Part shown: in pieces, positions 26,025 through 34,557 of the stretch
How the letters are laid out: the number at the start of each line of letters is the position of its first letter
Position numbering within the stretch: the first letter of the stretch is position 1
Assembly: GCF_030010625.1 (NCBI RefSeq)
Contig: NZ_JASCXN010000028.1
Span: 55,238 to 119,237, forward strand
Length of the DNA: 64,000 nt
Direction: 5' to 3'
Source: Streptomyces sp. CC208A
GTDB taxonomy: Bacteria; Actinomycetota; Actinomycetes; Streptomycetales; Streptomycetaceae
Program-made: the position numbers and the translations under genes
The notes under the pieces: model-generated
What the model was told of the DNA's origin: nothing
What the model saw: only the letters and a program-made list of their open reading frames with translations
The model's database searches: none

Positions 26025-26870
26025 ATGCCCCTGTCGACCACCCATGAGATCGTCGCGCCCGCGTACGCGGGAATCTCCGGGGTCGGTGCGTTCAACGTCG
26101 TGCAGATCGAGCACGCCGAGGCCATCGTCGCCGGGGCGGAGCGGGCCGGACTGCCCGTCATCCTCCAGATCAGCGAGAACACCGCCCGCTACCACGGTGC
26201 GCTCGCCCCGATAGCCCTGGCGTCGCTCGCCCTGGCCGACGGCGCGTCCGTCCCGGTGGCGGTCCACCTCGACCACGCGGAATCGGCCGACCTGGTCCAC
26301 CAGGCCGTCGAACTCGGCCTCACCTCCGTGATGTTCGACGCCTCGAAGCTCCCCTACGACGAGAACGTGGCGGCGACGCGCGAGATCACCGCCCACTGCC
26401 ACCGGGCGGGCGTGTGGGTCGAGGCGGAGCTGGGCGAGGTCGGCGGCAAGGACGGCGCCCACGCCCCGGGCGTCCGTACGGACCCGGACGAGGCGGGGGC
26501 CTTCGTCGCCGCGACCGGGGTGGACGCCCTGGCGGTCGCCGTCGGCAGCTCCCACGCCATGCTCACCCGCGACGCCGTCCTGGACTTCGGCCTCATCGCG
26601 CGGCTGCGGGCCGCGATCGCCGCCCCGCTCGTCCTGCACGGCTCCTCCGGCGTCGACGACGACGGTCTGGTCAGGGCGGTCGCCGCCGGGATGACCAAGG
26701 TGAACGTCTCCACGCACCTCAACAAGGCCTTCACCGGTGCCGTACGCCGCCACCTCGACGGCAACCCCGACACGGTCGACCCCCGCAGGTACCTCGATCC
26801 CGCGCGCGCCGCCGTGGCGGACGAGGTGGCACGTCTCCTGTGCGTGCTCGCGGGCGACCGGCCCCGGTAG
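26025..26870 (+). CDS. Class II aldolase, tagatose-bisphosphate type (KbaY/GatY-like)
   Basis: The 281-residue zinc-dependent aldolase shows the HLDHAES motif (about residue 83), EAELGEVGGKD (about 138) and LHGSSGVDD (about 205), as in GatY, KbaY and FbaA. These cleave tagatose- or fructose-1,6-bisphosphate to triose phosphates. The pairing with the AgaS-like gene favours tagatose-1,6-bisphosphate. GGAGGG precedes the ATG. No tagatose-6-phosphate kinase or GalNAc-6-P deacetylase is in the window, so those steps must be supplied from elsewhere. Confidence 0.85.
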   Translation: MPLSTTHEIVAPAYAGISGVGAFNVVQIEHAEAIVAGAERAGLPVILQISENTARYHGALAPIALASLALADGASVPVAVHLDHAESADLVHQAVELGLTSVMFDASKLPYDENVAATREITAHCHRAGVWVEAELGEVGGKDGAHAPGVRTDPDEAGAFVAATGVDALAVAVGSSHAMLTRDAVLDFGLIARLRAAIAAPLVLHGSSGVDDDGLVRAVAAGMTKVNVSTHLNKAFTGAVRRHLDGNPDTVDPRRYLDPARAAVADEVARLLCVLAGDRPR

Positions 26871-26889
26871 GGGCGTGGTCCTCCTGTGG

Positions 26890-27119
26890 TAGCTTGCGCG
26901 GGCCAGTCGTACCTCTGCGCGTGTCGAAGCGGCATGCGCACGGGTCAGGGAATCCGGTGGGAATCCGGAGCTGACGCGCAGCGGTGAGGGTGACGGGCGG
27001 AGCATCGGCCACTGGGCCCCGAGGGGTCTGGGAAGGCGCTCCGTCCGGAGGATCCCGAGTCCGAAGACCTGCTGGCGGCCCCGGCGTCGTACGCCGTCGT
27101 CCGGGGAGCACCGTACGAC
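26890..27119 (+). promoter_or_regulatory. Cobalamin riboswitch with expression platform
   Basis: The core AGGGAATCCGGTGGGAATCC (26948-26967) with the following GGAGCTGACGCGCAGCGGT, the GCCACTGG and GGGAAGGCG segments, and the B12 box GAGTCCGAAGACCTGC (27057-27072) match the adenosylcobalamin class. A stem GTCGTACG (27086-27093) with CGTACGAC (27112-27119) lies between the box and the gene, and is probably part of the switch. It would lower expression of the importer when cobalamin is plentiful. Confidence 0.92.
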
Positions 27120-27157
27120 AGGCTCCGCGCATGAGCCGTGACGCAGAGGACTCCTCC

Positions 27158-28201
27158 ATGCCCCACGCGCATCCCGTCCGTTCCGCCGTGCCGGCCGTCG
27201 CCTGCGCCGTCCTCCTGGCCGGCTGCGGAACCGGCGGCCCCGCCGCCCCCTCCGAGGCGAAGCGGCCGGACTCCGGCCACCAGCGGGTCACCCTCGACAA
27301 CTGCGGTCAGCGGGTCGAGGTCGACCGCGCGCCCCGCCGGGCCGTCGCCCTCGACCAGGGGTCGGCCGAGATCCTGCTCTCCCTCGGGCTCGCCGACCGC
27401 ATGGCGGGCACCGCCACCTGGACGGACCCCGTCCTCAAGGGACTTGAGAAGGCGAACGCCTCGGTCCCGCGGCTCGCCGAGCGCTACCCGTCCTTCGAGA
27501 AGGTGCTCGACACCGAGCCCGACTTCGTCAGCGCCTCCTTCCTCTACACGCTGGGCAAGGGCGGGGTGGCGCCCCGCGAGCAGTTCACCAAGCTCGGCGT
27601 GCCCACGTACCTCTCCCCCGCCGACTGCGTCGGCAAGGACAACAGCGGGGACGGCGACGGCGTGCGGACCGCGCCGCTGACCATGGACACCGTGTACGGC
27701 GAGATCCGCGACCTGGCCCGGGTGTTCGGCGTGCCGGAGCGCGGCGAGAAGCTCGTCGGGGAGCTCCGCGCCCGGGTGGAGAAGGCCACGGCGGGCTCCG
27801 ACTTCGGCGACGCGTCCGTCCTCTACTGGTTCTCCGACTCGCAGGGGCCGTACATGGCCGGGTGCTGCGGCGCCCCCGGGATCGTCAGCCGGGCGCTCGG
27901 GGTGAAGAACGTCTTCGACGACACGAAGGAGGAGTGGCCGCAGATCAACTGGGAGACGGTCGCCGACCGCGATCCCGACGTGCTGGTGATCGCCGATCTG
28001 ACCCGCCGGGCCCAGTCGGCCGAGAGCGCCGCGAAGAAGATCGAGTTCCTGGAGTCGCACCCGGTCACCCGGAACATGAGCGCGGTGCGGAAGAAGCGGT
28101 ACGTGGTGCTCAGCGGCCAGGCCATGAACCCCACGATCCGCACCGTGGAGGGCATCGAGAAGGTGGCGGCCGCGCTGCGGACGTACGGACTCGCGAAGTG
28201 A
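27158..28201 (+). CDS. Binding lipoprotein of a cobalamin/metal-chelate ABC importer
   Basis: The 347-residue lipoprotein has a signal ending in LLAGC (Cys23) and a two-lobed helical-backbone binding fold of the BtuF/FepB class. The ATG at 27158 is chosen because AGAGGA lies eight bases upstream; an ATG at 27131 is in frame but lacks a binding site. The cobalamin riboswitch just upstream makes cobalamin or a cobinamide precursor the likely ligand. Its stop overlaps the permease GTG. The family also includes siderophore-binding proteins, so the ligand call rests on the riboswitch. Confidence 0.85.
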   Translation: MPHAHPVRSAVPAVACAVLLAGCGTGGPAAPSEAKRPDSGHQRVTLDNCGQRVEVDRAPRRAVALDQGSAEILLSLGLADRMAGTATWTDPVLKGLEKANASVPRLAERYPSFEKVLDTEPDFVSASFLYTLGKGGVAPREQFTKLGVPTYLSPADCVGKDNSGDGDGVRTAPLTMDTVYGEIRDLARVFGVPERGEKLVGELRARVEKATAGSDFGDASVLYWFSDSQGPYMAGCCGAPGIVSRALGVKNVFDDTKEEWPQINWETVADRDPDVLVIADLTRRAQSAESAAKKIEFLESHPVTRNMSAVRKKRYVVLSGQAMNPTIRTVEGIEKVAAALRTYGLAK

Positions 28202-29352
28202 GCCGCCCGGGCCGCGCAGAGCCTCCCGGCCGCGCGGGATCGCCCACCGGTACGGGATCTCCTGACCGTACGGGGTCGCCCGCCGACTCCGGGGAGGTCG
28301 CTTCCCGGAGCCCGCGGATCCGCCGCATCTCCCGCTCCTCGTCGGCGGTCACGCCGCTCGCCGGGGCCGTCGGGATCGTCCTGCTGTGCCTCTCCGTCGC
28401 CCTCGCCGTCACCGTCGGGCCGGCCGACCTCCGCGTCGCCGACACCTGGTCCGTGGTCGTCTCCCACCTAGGCGGGGCCCCGTCCGGTCTCAGCCCCATC
28501 CGGGACGGGATCGTCTGGGACCTGCGGCTGCCCCGGACACTCCTGGCGGCCGTGTGCGGGGCGGGGCTCGCCGTGTGCGGCGCGGTGATGCAGTCCCTGC
28601 TGCGCAACCCGCTCGCCGACCCGTTCGTCCTCGGTGTCTCCTCCGGCGCCTCGACCGGCGCCGTCGCAGTCGTCGTCCTCGGCGTGGGCGGCGGTCTGGT
28701 GTCCGTCGCGGGCGGTGCCTTCCTGGGCGCCCTCTGCTCCTTCGCCCTGGTCCTGCTCCTGAGCCACACCCTGGGCGGGGCGACGGACCGCGTGGTCCTG
28801 GCGGGGGTCGCGGCGATGCAGCTCTTCTCGGCGCTCACCTCCTTCGTGGTCATGACCGCCGCCGACGCCGAGACCACCCGCGGGGTCCTCTTCTGGCTGC
28901 TCGGTTCGCTCACCGGCGCCGGCTGGGCGGACGTCGGCGTGTGCGCCGCCGTCCTCGCCGTGGCGCTGCTGGTCTGCGGCGGGCACGCCCGTACCCTCGA
29001 CGCCTTCGCGTTCGGCGAGGACGCGGCGGCGACGCTCGGCGTCCCGGTGGCGCGGACCCGTCTGGTCCTCCTCTCGGTCACCGCCCTGCTCACCGCCGTC
29101 CTGGTCTCGTCGGCCGGCGCGATCGGCTTCGTCGGGTTGGTCCTGCCGCACGCGGTCCGCGCCCTCGCCGGTCCCGGTCACGCCCGGCTGCTGCCCCTGG
29201 CCGCCCTGGCCGGGGCGGTCTTCCTGGTGTGGGCCGACACCCTCGCCCGTACCGTCCTCGATCCGCAGGAGGTCCCGGTCGGCGTGGTGACCTCGCTCGT
29301 CGGCGTCCCCGCCTTCGTCCTCGTCCTGTACCGCACCCGGAGCGTCCGATGA
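28198..29352 (+). CDS. FecCD/BtuC-type ABC permease
   Basis: The 384-residue membrane protein has an unusually long cytoplasmic N-terminus of about 50 residues, rich in Ser, Gly, Pro and Arg, followed by about ten membrane segments. Family motifs include RLPRTLLA, GAVMQSLLRNPLADP (about residue 135) and GAIGFVGLVLPHAVR (about 310). It forms the channel for cobalamin or chelate import. The GTG overlaps the upstream stop (GTGA) and its stop overlaps the ATPase ATG, so all three subunits are translationally coupled. Confidence 0.9.
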   Translation: MSRPGRAEPPGRAGSPTGTGSPDRTGSPADSGEVASRSPRIRRISRSSSAVTPLAGAVGIVLLCLSVALAVTVGPADLRVADTWSVVVSHLGGAPSGLSPIRDGIVWDLRLPRTLLAAVCGAGLAVCGAVMQSLLRNPLADPFVLGVSSGASTGAVAVVVLGVGGGLVSVAGGAFLGALCSFALVLLLSHTLGGATDRVVLAGVAAMQLFSALTSFVVMTAADAETTRGVLFWLLGSLTGAGWADVGVCAAVLAVALLVCGGHARTLDAFAFGEDAAATLGVPVARTRLVLLSVTALLTAVLVSSAGAIGFVGLVLPHAVRALAGPGHARLLPLAALAGAVFLVWADTLARTVLDPQEVPVGVVTSLVGVPAFVLVLYRTRSVR

Positions 29353-30161
29353 CCGAGACCACGACGCGTACCGGGAGCGGAACGGGGCTGCGGGCCGACC
29401 GCGTCTCCCGCACCGCCGGCGGCGCGCTCGTCCTGGACGGCGTGACCATCGCGCCGCGCCCCGGCACGCTCACCGGGCTGCTCGGACCGAACGGCTCGGG
29501 GAAGTCCACCCTCCTGCGGATCCTGTCCGGCGTCCTCGCGCCGGACGCCGGTGTCGTCACCCTGGACGGCGCCTCGCTGGAGGCCGTTCCGCGCCGCGCG
29601 CTCGCCCGGCGCGTCGCCGTCGTCGAACAGCACGCCGACACCCAGGTCGACCTCACCGTCGCGGACGCCGTACGACTCGGCCGGATCCCGCACCGCCGGG
29701 CGTGGGCGCCGTCGACGGCCGCCGACGAGGAGGCCGTACGCTCCGCCCTCGCCCGCACCGGGCTCACCGACCGGGCCCACCGGACCTGGCGCACCCTCTC
29801 CGGCGGTGAGCGGCAGCGCGTCCAGATCGCCCGCGCCCTCGCCCAGGAACCGCGCGAGCTGCTGCTCGACGAGCCGACGAACCACCTCGACATCCAGCAC
29901 CAGCTGGACCTCCTGGCCCTGCTCGCCGGGCTGCGCCTCACCTCCGTCCTGGCACTGCACGACCTCAACCTCGCGGCGATGTACTGCGACCACCTGGTGG
30001 TCCTGCGGGACGGGCGGGTGGTGGCGGCGGGACCGGCGGAGGAGGTCCTCACCGAGCGGCTCGTCGCGGACGTCTACGGCGTACGCGCGGCGGTGTCACG
30101 GCCAGGCCCGGACGGCCGCCCCCACATCCGCTTCCTCGGCCCGGCCCCTACGGGCGGCTGA
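29349..30161 (+). CDS. BtuD/FecE-type ABC ATPase
   Basis: The 270-residue ATPase has Walker A GPNGSGKST (about residue 45), signature LSGGERQRVQIARAL, Walker B LLLDEPTNHLD and the switch His in LALHDLNLA. It energises the riboswitch-controlled importer. The ATG overlaps the permease stop in ATGA. Its last 14 bases overlap the convergent gene on the minus strand, so no terminator separates the two. Confidence 0.9.
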   Translation: MTETTTRTGSGTGLRADRVSRTAGGALVLDGVTIAPRPGTLTGLLGPNGSGKSTLLRILSGVLAPDAGVVTLDGASLEAVPRRALARRVAVVEQHADTQVDLTVADAVRLGRIPHRRAWAPSTAADEEAVRSALARTGLTDRAHRTWRTLSGGERQRVQIARALAQEPRELLLDEPTNHLDIQHQLDLLALLAGLRLTSVLALHDLNLAAMYCDHLVVLRDGRVVAAGPAEEVLTERLVADVYGVRAAVSRPGPDGRPHIRFLGPAPTGG

Positions 30162-30627
30162 ACGAGCCGCCCCGCCCCGGCGGGTCGGGCAGGAGGGAGA
30201 GGCGCGCCCTGACCCGCTTCCCCTCCGGGGTCGGCTCCACGGTCACGCTCTCGCAGACGGCGACGACGATCTCGACGCCGTGCTGTCCGATGCGGCGGGG
30301 GTCGTGGCCGCGGAGCACGGGGGCGGCCGCCGCCCGGTCGGACACCGTGATCTCCAGGGCGTCCCGGCGCAGTTCGAGGAGCAGCCGGCAGGGGCCGTCC
30401 GTGTGCAGGACCGCGTTGGTCACCAGCTCGCTGACCACCAGCCTCGCCAGCTCGACGCGGTCGTCCGCCACCGGTCCGTGCCGGACGGCCGGGGCGGCCG
30501 CGAGGAAGTCGGCGGTGAGGGCGCGAGCGGAGGCGATCGTGCCGCCGCCGGCCGCGTCGCCGTAGACGGCGCTCGCGGACAGCAGGGGTGCCGGTGCCGC
30601 GCGCTCCGCGGTGATCGCGTCCGTCAT
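30148..30627 (-). CDS. HATPase anti-sigma-type (RsbW-like) regulatory protein
   Basis: The 159-residue protein is a stand-alone GHKL ATPase domain like the many Streptomyces RsbW/SpoIIAB-type proteins. The N-box reads ELVTNAVLHT (about residue 68); the later Gly-rich lid (RIGQHGVEIV) is diverged. Members bind and inhibit SigB/SigF-type sigma factors or phosphorylate anti-anti-sigma factors. A SigB/SigF-type sigma gene lies 3 kb away at 33602, so a partnership is possible but unproven. GGGAG is ten bases before the ATG. Confidence 0.75.
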   Translation of the reverse strand: MTDAITAERAAPAPLLSASAVYGDAAGGGTIASARALTADFLAAAPAVRHGPVADDRVELARLVVSELVTNAVLHTDGPCRLLLELRRDALEITVSDRAAAAPVLRGHDPRRIGQHGVEIVVAVCESVTVEPTPEGKRVRARLSLLPDPPGRGGSFSRP

Positions 30628-30731
30628 GGCCCGGTGCTCCCCTCGTACGGCTGGGTGGGCGCGCTGGGCCCCTCGTACTCCGCCTTCCCCTCTTCACCGT
30701 TCCCACACCGGCCGTCTCGGCCGGCCCGGGT

Positions 30732-31913
30732 TCACGGGGCTCGCGCCGCCGCACGCCCGTCCCGGAGGCCGGCCGGGACCTTCGCAGGGTGGTGCGGGAG
30801 CCGGTCGCCGGCGACCGGACGGGCCCGGCCCCGGGTCTCCGCGAGGAGGTGGTCCACTCCTGCCAGGAGGTCCTCGCGGGCCGCGGTGGCGCGCAGCCGC
30901 TCGGCGGCGCTGCCCCGGGCGAGGGCCTCCTCCGCGAGGATCCGTACGGCCGTCCAGTCGCCGTACGCCTCAAGGACGGGGCGCAGGTGACGGAGCATGC
31001 CGCGCACCACCGTGGGGGCGGGGGCGGGGAGGCGGGTGAGGGGGTCGACGAGGTCGCCCTCGATGCCGGAACGGGCGGCGCGCCAGCTCGCCGCGCGCAG
31101 CCAGGTGTGGTTCCCGTCGCAGCCGGGTTCCCCGGCGGCGGCGAGGCACGCGAGGGCGTCGGCCACGAGGGCGCGGTAGAGCGCGGCGATCAGCACCACC
31201 GTCTCGGCCTTCGGGCAGGCGTCGCAGACGCGCAGTTCGAGGGTGGGCAGGTGCGCGGAGGGGCGGACGTCGTAGTAGATCATGCCGGGGTCGCTGATGA
31301 CGCCCGAGTCGACGAGCTCCCGCACCGTCCGGTCGTACGCGTCGGCGTCGGGGAAGCAGGCGGGCTGGCCCGAGGTGGGCCAGCGCTGCCAGACCATGGT
31401 GCGCCAGCTCGCGTACCCGGTGTCCTCGCCGAGCCAGTACGGCGAGCTCGCGGACAGCGCCAGGAGGACCGGCAGCCAGGGAGCGACGGCGCACATCGCG
31501 CGGACCGCGGTGTCCCGGTCGGGCACGTCGGCGTGCACGTGGACACCGCAGATCAGCTGCTCGTCCACGAGCCGCCGGTACTCGCCGGTCATGTGCGCGT
31601 AACGCGGGACGTCGGCGGCCGGCACGGCGCCGAGCCGCGCCAGGGGAGCGGTGCCGGCCGCGGCGACCGCGAGGCCCTCGGCGGCGGCCGCCCGGTCGAG
31701 CCGTGCGCGGGTGGTGGTCAGGTCGGCGAAGAGTCCGTCCAGGGTCGCGTGGACCCCGCTGTTCGACTCCACGACGGACTGCGGCAGTTCCCCGGTGAAG
31801 GTGGCCCCGTAGCGCTCCAGCGCTCGCAGCAGGAGGGCGGCTCGGGGCACCAGTTGCCCGCTCTCGATGTCGATCACGTGGAACTCTTCCTCGACCCCGA
31901 TGCGGACGATCAC
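30732..31913 (-). CDS. YbdK-type carboxylate-amine ligase (glutamate-cysteine ligase 2 family)
   Basis: The 393-residue protein matches the GCS2/YbdK family: it opens with IGVEEEFHVID, and has the LPQSVVESNSGVH stretch and CGVHVHADVPD motif (about residue 128). Family members have weak gamma-glutamylcysteine ligase activity in vitro, but their real substrates are mostly unknown. The GTG at 31913 is chosen because GGGAG lies five bases upstream and the family starts at this point. The C-terminal 40 residues are Arg/Pro-rich and not part of the fold. Confidence 0.83.
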   Translation of the reverse strand: MIVRIGVEEEFHVIDIESGQLVPRAALLLRALERYGATFTGELPQSVVESNSGVHATLDGLFADLTTTRARLDRAAAAEGLAVAAAGTAPLARLGAVPAADVPRYAHMTGEYRRLVDEQLICGVHVHADVPDRDTAVRAMCAVAPWLPVLLALSASSPYWLGEDTGYASWRTMVWQRWPTSGQPACFPDADAYDRTVRELVDSGVISDPGMIYYDVRPSAHLPTLELRVCDACPKAETVVLIAALYRALVADALACLAAAGEPGCDGNHTWLRAASWRAARSGIEGDLVDPLTRLPAPAPTVVRGMLRHLRPVLEAYGDWTAVRILAEEALARGSAAERLRATAAREDLLAGVDHLLAETRGRARPVAGDRLPHHPAKVPAGLRDGRAAARAP

Positions 31914-32120
31914 GGTGACTCCCTGCGGTCGGGCTGCTTCCCCACCGCGCGGTCCGGAGTCCGGTGGCGGGGTCCCTCGTGCCCGTCCGGATGCCCCGGC
32001 TCGCGCGAACCATGCCTCCTCCGGCCGGTCCGTCGGGTGGGGCGCGCCTGGGGAGCGGGACCGCCGACGTGCCGTGCTCCTGGTGCGACTCCCGGTAGCG
32101 GAACGGACTCCCGGTCGAGG

Positions 32121-32210
32121 AGCGGGTGCGGTGGGTGACGGCCGGACGCGGTGGGTGAGGGCCGGACGCGGTGGGTGAGGGCCGGACGCGGTGGGTGAGG
32201 GCCGGGCGCG
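32121..32210. repeat. 20-bp tandem repeat, about four and a half copies
   Basis: GCCGGACGCGGTGGGTGAGG is repeated exactly at 32141, 32161 and 32181, with a diverged copy at 32121 and a partial one at 32201. It lies in the 378-base gap between the divergent ligase and decarboxylase-remnant genes; nothing else is recognisable in that gap. Confidence 0.92.
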
Positions 32211-32291
32211 CCCGCTCCCGTGCCCGGGTCGGGGTGGGCCGTACGAGATCCTTCCGCGTGTTCCCCGGCCTCCCGGGGAAGCCGCAGGGGC

Positions 32292-32738
32292 ATGGATCAC
32301 TCACAGGCACCCGTGCTCGACGCGCTCGTCTCGTACCACGCCGAGAACCAGACCCCCTTCACCCCGCCCGGCCACACACAGGGGCGGGGCGCCGACCCGC
32401 GCGGGCGGGTGGTCCTCGGCGAGGCCGTGCTCCGGTCCGACGTCAGGGTCGCCGTGGTGGAGGTGCCGGATCCCGCCCGGCCCCGGCTGGAGCGGGTGAC
32501 GCTGCCGCGCGACGCCTTCTTCGGGCGGGCCGAGCAGGTGCCGTGGGGGAAGGCCGTGGGCCGTGTGAGCACGGAGATGCTGACGCCCTGCCCTCCCGGC
32601 ATCCCGGCCGCGCCGCCCGGGGAAAGGCCGGCCTCCGAGGTCCTGCGCTGTCTGCGCAGCGGCGTCGAGGCGGGAACGGTCGTCCCGGACGCCGCCGACC
32701 CCGAGGCCGGGACCGTACGCGTCACGGCGGAGGAGTGA
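32292..32738 (+). CDS. Remnant of Orn/Lys/Arg decarboxylase lacking the PLP domain
   Basis: The 148-residue reading frame joins the two ends of a group I-type decarboxylase. Residues 1-50 resemble the extreme N-terminus (ALVSYHAENQTPF, PPGHTQGRGAD). Residues 55-148 resemble the C-terminal domain (AFFGRAEQVPW, TPCPPGIPA, VVPDAADPEAGTVRVTAEE). The PLP-binding core of roughly 330 residues, including the catalytic lysine, is missing with the frame preserved. It cannot be an active decarboxylase. Whether the short protein is made is unknown; no good ribosome-binding site lies at normal distance. The next gene starts four bases later. Confidence 0.7.
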   Translation: MDHSQAPVLDALVSYHAENQTPFTPPGHTQGRGADPRGRVVLGEAVLRSDVRVAVVEVPDPARPRLERVTLPRDAFFGRAEQVPWGKAVGRVSTEMLTPCPPGIPAAPPGERPASEVLRCLRSGVEAGTVVPDAADPEAGTVRVTAEE

Positions 32739-32742
32739 ACGG

Positions 32743-33009
32743 ATGAACAAGGGAAAGATCGCCTACAAGCCGGTGGGGCTCGCGCTCGGCGCCACGAGCG
32801 GTCTGATCGCCGGCGTGGTCTTCAAGCAGGCGTGGAAACTGCTGGGGCACGACGACGACGCGCCCCACTCGACGGACGAGGACCGCGCGTGGAAGGAGAT
32901 CCTGGTGGCCTCGGCCCTCCAGGGCGCGATCTTCGCGGTGGTCAAGGCCGCCGTGGAGCGCTCCGGGGCCGTCGCCACCCGGCGTCTGACGGGTACGTGG
33001 CCGGGCTGA
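32743..33009 (+). CDS. DUF4235 small membrane protein
   Basis: The 88-residue protein has one clear hydrophobic segment near the N-terminus (about 10-30), a charged middle (HDDDAPHSTDEDRAWKE) and a second hydrophobic stretch (about 55-70). This is the DUF4235 pattern common in actinomycetes; the function is unknown. GGAG sits nine bases before the ATG, overlapping the stop of the preceding frame, so both could be on one mRNA. Confidence 0.8.
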   Translation: MNKGKIAYKPVGLALGATSGLIAGVVFKQAWKLLGHDDDAPHSTDEDRAWKEILVASALQGAIFAVVKAAVERSGAVATRRLTGTWPG

Positions 33010-33057
33010 CGGCCCGCGCGGGGCGAGGGCCGGAAGGGCACGGCCCCTGGGGCCCGG

Positions 33058-33357
33058 TCAGCCCGTCCCGCCGGGTTCCCGCGCGTCCGCGCGCGCTCCG
33101 GCCTGCTTCAGGGAGCGGAGCGCTGCCAGCAGGATGCCGATGTCGTCGAGGAGCACGGGGTCGGGCAGCAGGTCTGCCGGGCTGACCAGGTAGAGCAGGG
33201 CGCCCCAGAAGAGCACCTTGCGGGACATCGGGATGCCGGAGTCGCCGAGCAGCCTGCGCGCCCGGACCAGACGTACGGCCAGGACGACCGCCACCGCCAG
33301 GGTGGCCGCGACGACCACCGCCGCGGCCACCCACCAGAACACGCTCGTGCCGTCCAT
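33058..33357 (-). CDS. YkvA/DUF1232 membrane protein
   Basis: The 99-residue protein has an N-terminal membrane segment (about 6-30) and the DUF1232 signature LYLVSPADLLPDP (about residues 56-68), then a helix ending in a Gly-rich tail. Members are small membrane proteins of unknown function. The ATG at 33357 gives the usual length, though only a weak binding site is visible. It converges with the DUF4235 gene, with 48 bases between the stops. Confidence 0.78.
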   Translation of the reverse strand: MDGTSVFWWVAAAVVVAATLAVAVVLAVRLVRARRLLGDSGIPMSRKVLFWGALLYLVSPADLLPDPVLLDDIGILLAALRSLKQAGARADAREPGGTG

Positions 33358-33601
33358 CCGGCCAGAGTACGCGCGAGCCGGTGTCGGCGGCCGTCGCCGC
33401 CCCTGTCGATCACACGAGATGACTTTCAGGTAATTATTGACGTATATGTCGCAGGGGCGGAAACTCGGAGTACAGCCCTCCGCCCCCCGGAGGCCCTCTC
33501 CGCAGCACCCTAGGCAGACGTTTTCAGGGACATTCCACCGTCGGGCCGCGCCCTGCTCCTTCCGGACGGCGCCGGTCCGCCGGAACCCCGGGAGGAGTCC
33601 C

Positions 33602-34498
33602 ATGACCACCGGCCGAACCACCATCCGGCGCCGCGACCCCCATCAGGCAGCGGCCGTCCGCAGCCGCGCGCTCGGCGGCCTGCCCGCGCCGGAACGCCCC
33701 ACAGCCGTCTCCACCGACGACGCCCGCACCCTGTCCGCGGCACTCTTCGAGCGGTTGGCCGAACTCGACGAAGGAACCCCCGAGCACGCCTACCTGCGCG
33801 GCACGCTGATCGAGCTGAACCTGAGCCTGGTGAAGTTCGCCGCCCGCCGTTTCCGCGGCCGGCCCGAACCGACGGAGGACATCATCCAGGTCGGCACCAT
33901 CGGCCTGATCAAGGCGATCGACCGCTTCGACCCCGGCCGCGGCACCGACTTCTCCACCTTCGCGCTGCCGACCGTGGTCGGCGAGATGAAACGCTTCTTC
34001 CGTGACACCGGCTGGGCCGTCCACGTCCCCCGCCGCATGCAGGAACTCCGCATCGACCTGGCCAAGGCGAGCGACGCCCTCGAACAGTCCTCGGGCCACC
34101 GGCCCAGCCGCGCGGAGCTGGCGGGCCGGCTCGACCTGACCGAGGCGGAGGTCGCCGAGGCGGAACTGGCCGCCCACGCGCACACCGTCCACTCCCTCGA
34201 CGCCCCCGTGGGCGACGCCGACGACGACTCGCGCGCCCCGGAGGGCACCGCGGGCCGCCGCGCCGCCGTCACCGAACCCGCCTACGAACTGATCGACGAC
34301 CTCGAATCCCTCCAGCCGCTGATCGCCCACCTCGACGACCGCGACCGCGAGATCCTCTCCCTCCGCTTCGGTCAGGAACTGACCCAGGCCGAGATCGGCC
34401 GCCGCGTCGGCCTCTCCCAGATGCACGTCTCCCGCATCCTCGCCCGCATCCTCGACGAGCTCAGGACCGGCCTGCTCGTCGACGAGACGACGGACTGA
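33602..34498 (+). CDS. SigB/SigF-family RNA polymerase sigma factor
   Basis: The 298-residue protein has sigma regions 2 (about 65-135, including DIIQVGTIGLIKAIDRFDPGRG and TFALPTVVGEMKRFFRD), 3 (about 140-200) and 4 (about 235-290, with a helix-turn-helix in ELTQAEIGRRVGLSQMHVSRIL). It belongs to the SigB/F/G stress and development group, usually controlled by an anti-sigma kinase. GGGAGGAG precedes the ATG. Region 3 is followed by a longer acidic linker than usual (DADDDSRAPEG). A strong hairpin follows the stop. Regulation cannot be read here, but an RsbW-like gene lies at 30148. Confidence 0.9.
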   Translation: MTTGRTTIRRRDPHQAAAVRSRALGGLPAPERPTAVSTDDARTLSAALFERLAELDEGTPEHAYLRGTLIELNLSLVKFAARRFRGRPEPTEDIIQVGTIGLIKAIDRFDPGRGTDFSTFALPTVVGEMKRFFRDTGWAVHVPRRMQELRIDLAKASDALEQSSGHRPSRAELAGRLDLTEAEVAEAELAAHAHTVHSLDAPVGDADDDSRAPEGTAGRRAAVTEPAYELIDDLESLQPLIAHLDDRDREILSLRFGQELTQAEIGRRVGLSQMHVSRILARILDELRTGLLVDETTD

Positions 34499-34557
34499 CG
34501 GCCCGACTGGCCGGCGGACCGACTGACCGACCGGCGGTGCGCGATCCGAGCAGCCGC

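Noticed and set aside
30732..31913. Part of an ergothioneine or peptide biosynthetic cluster because of the glutamate-cysteine ligase family
   Set aside because: No other biosynthetic gene (EgtB, EgtD, peptide precursor) is nearby, and YbdK proteins are common stand-alone genes.
32121..32210. CRISPR or iteron origin
   Set aside because: The 20-bp units are adjacent without spacers and there is no Rep gene or AT-rich stretch.
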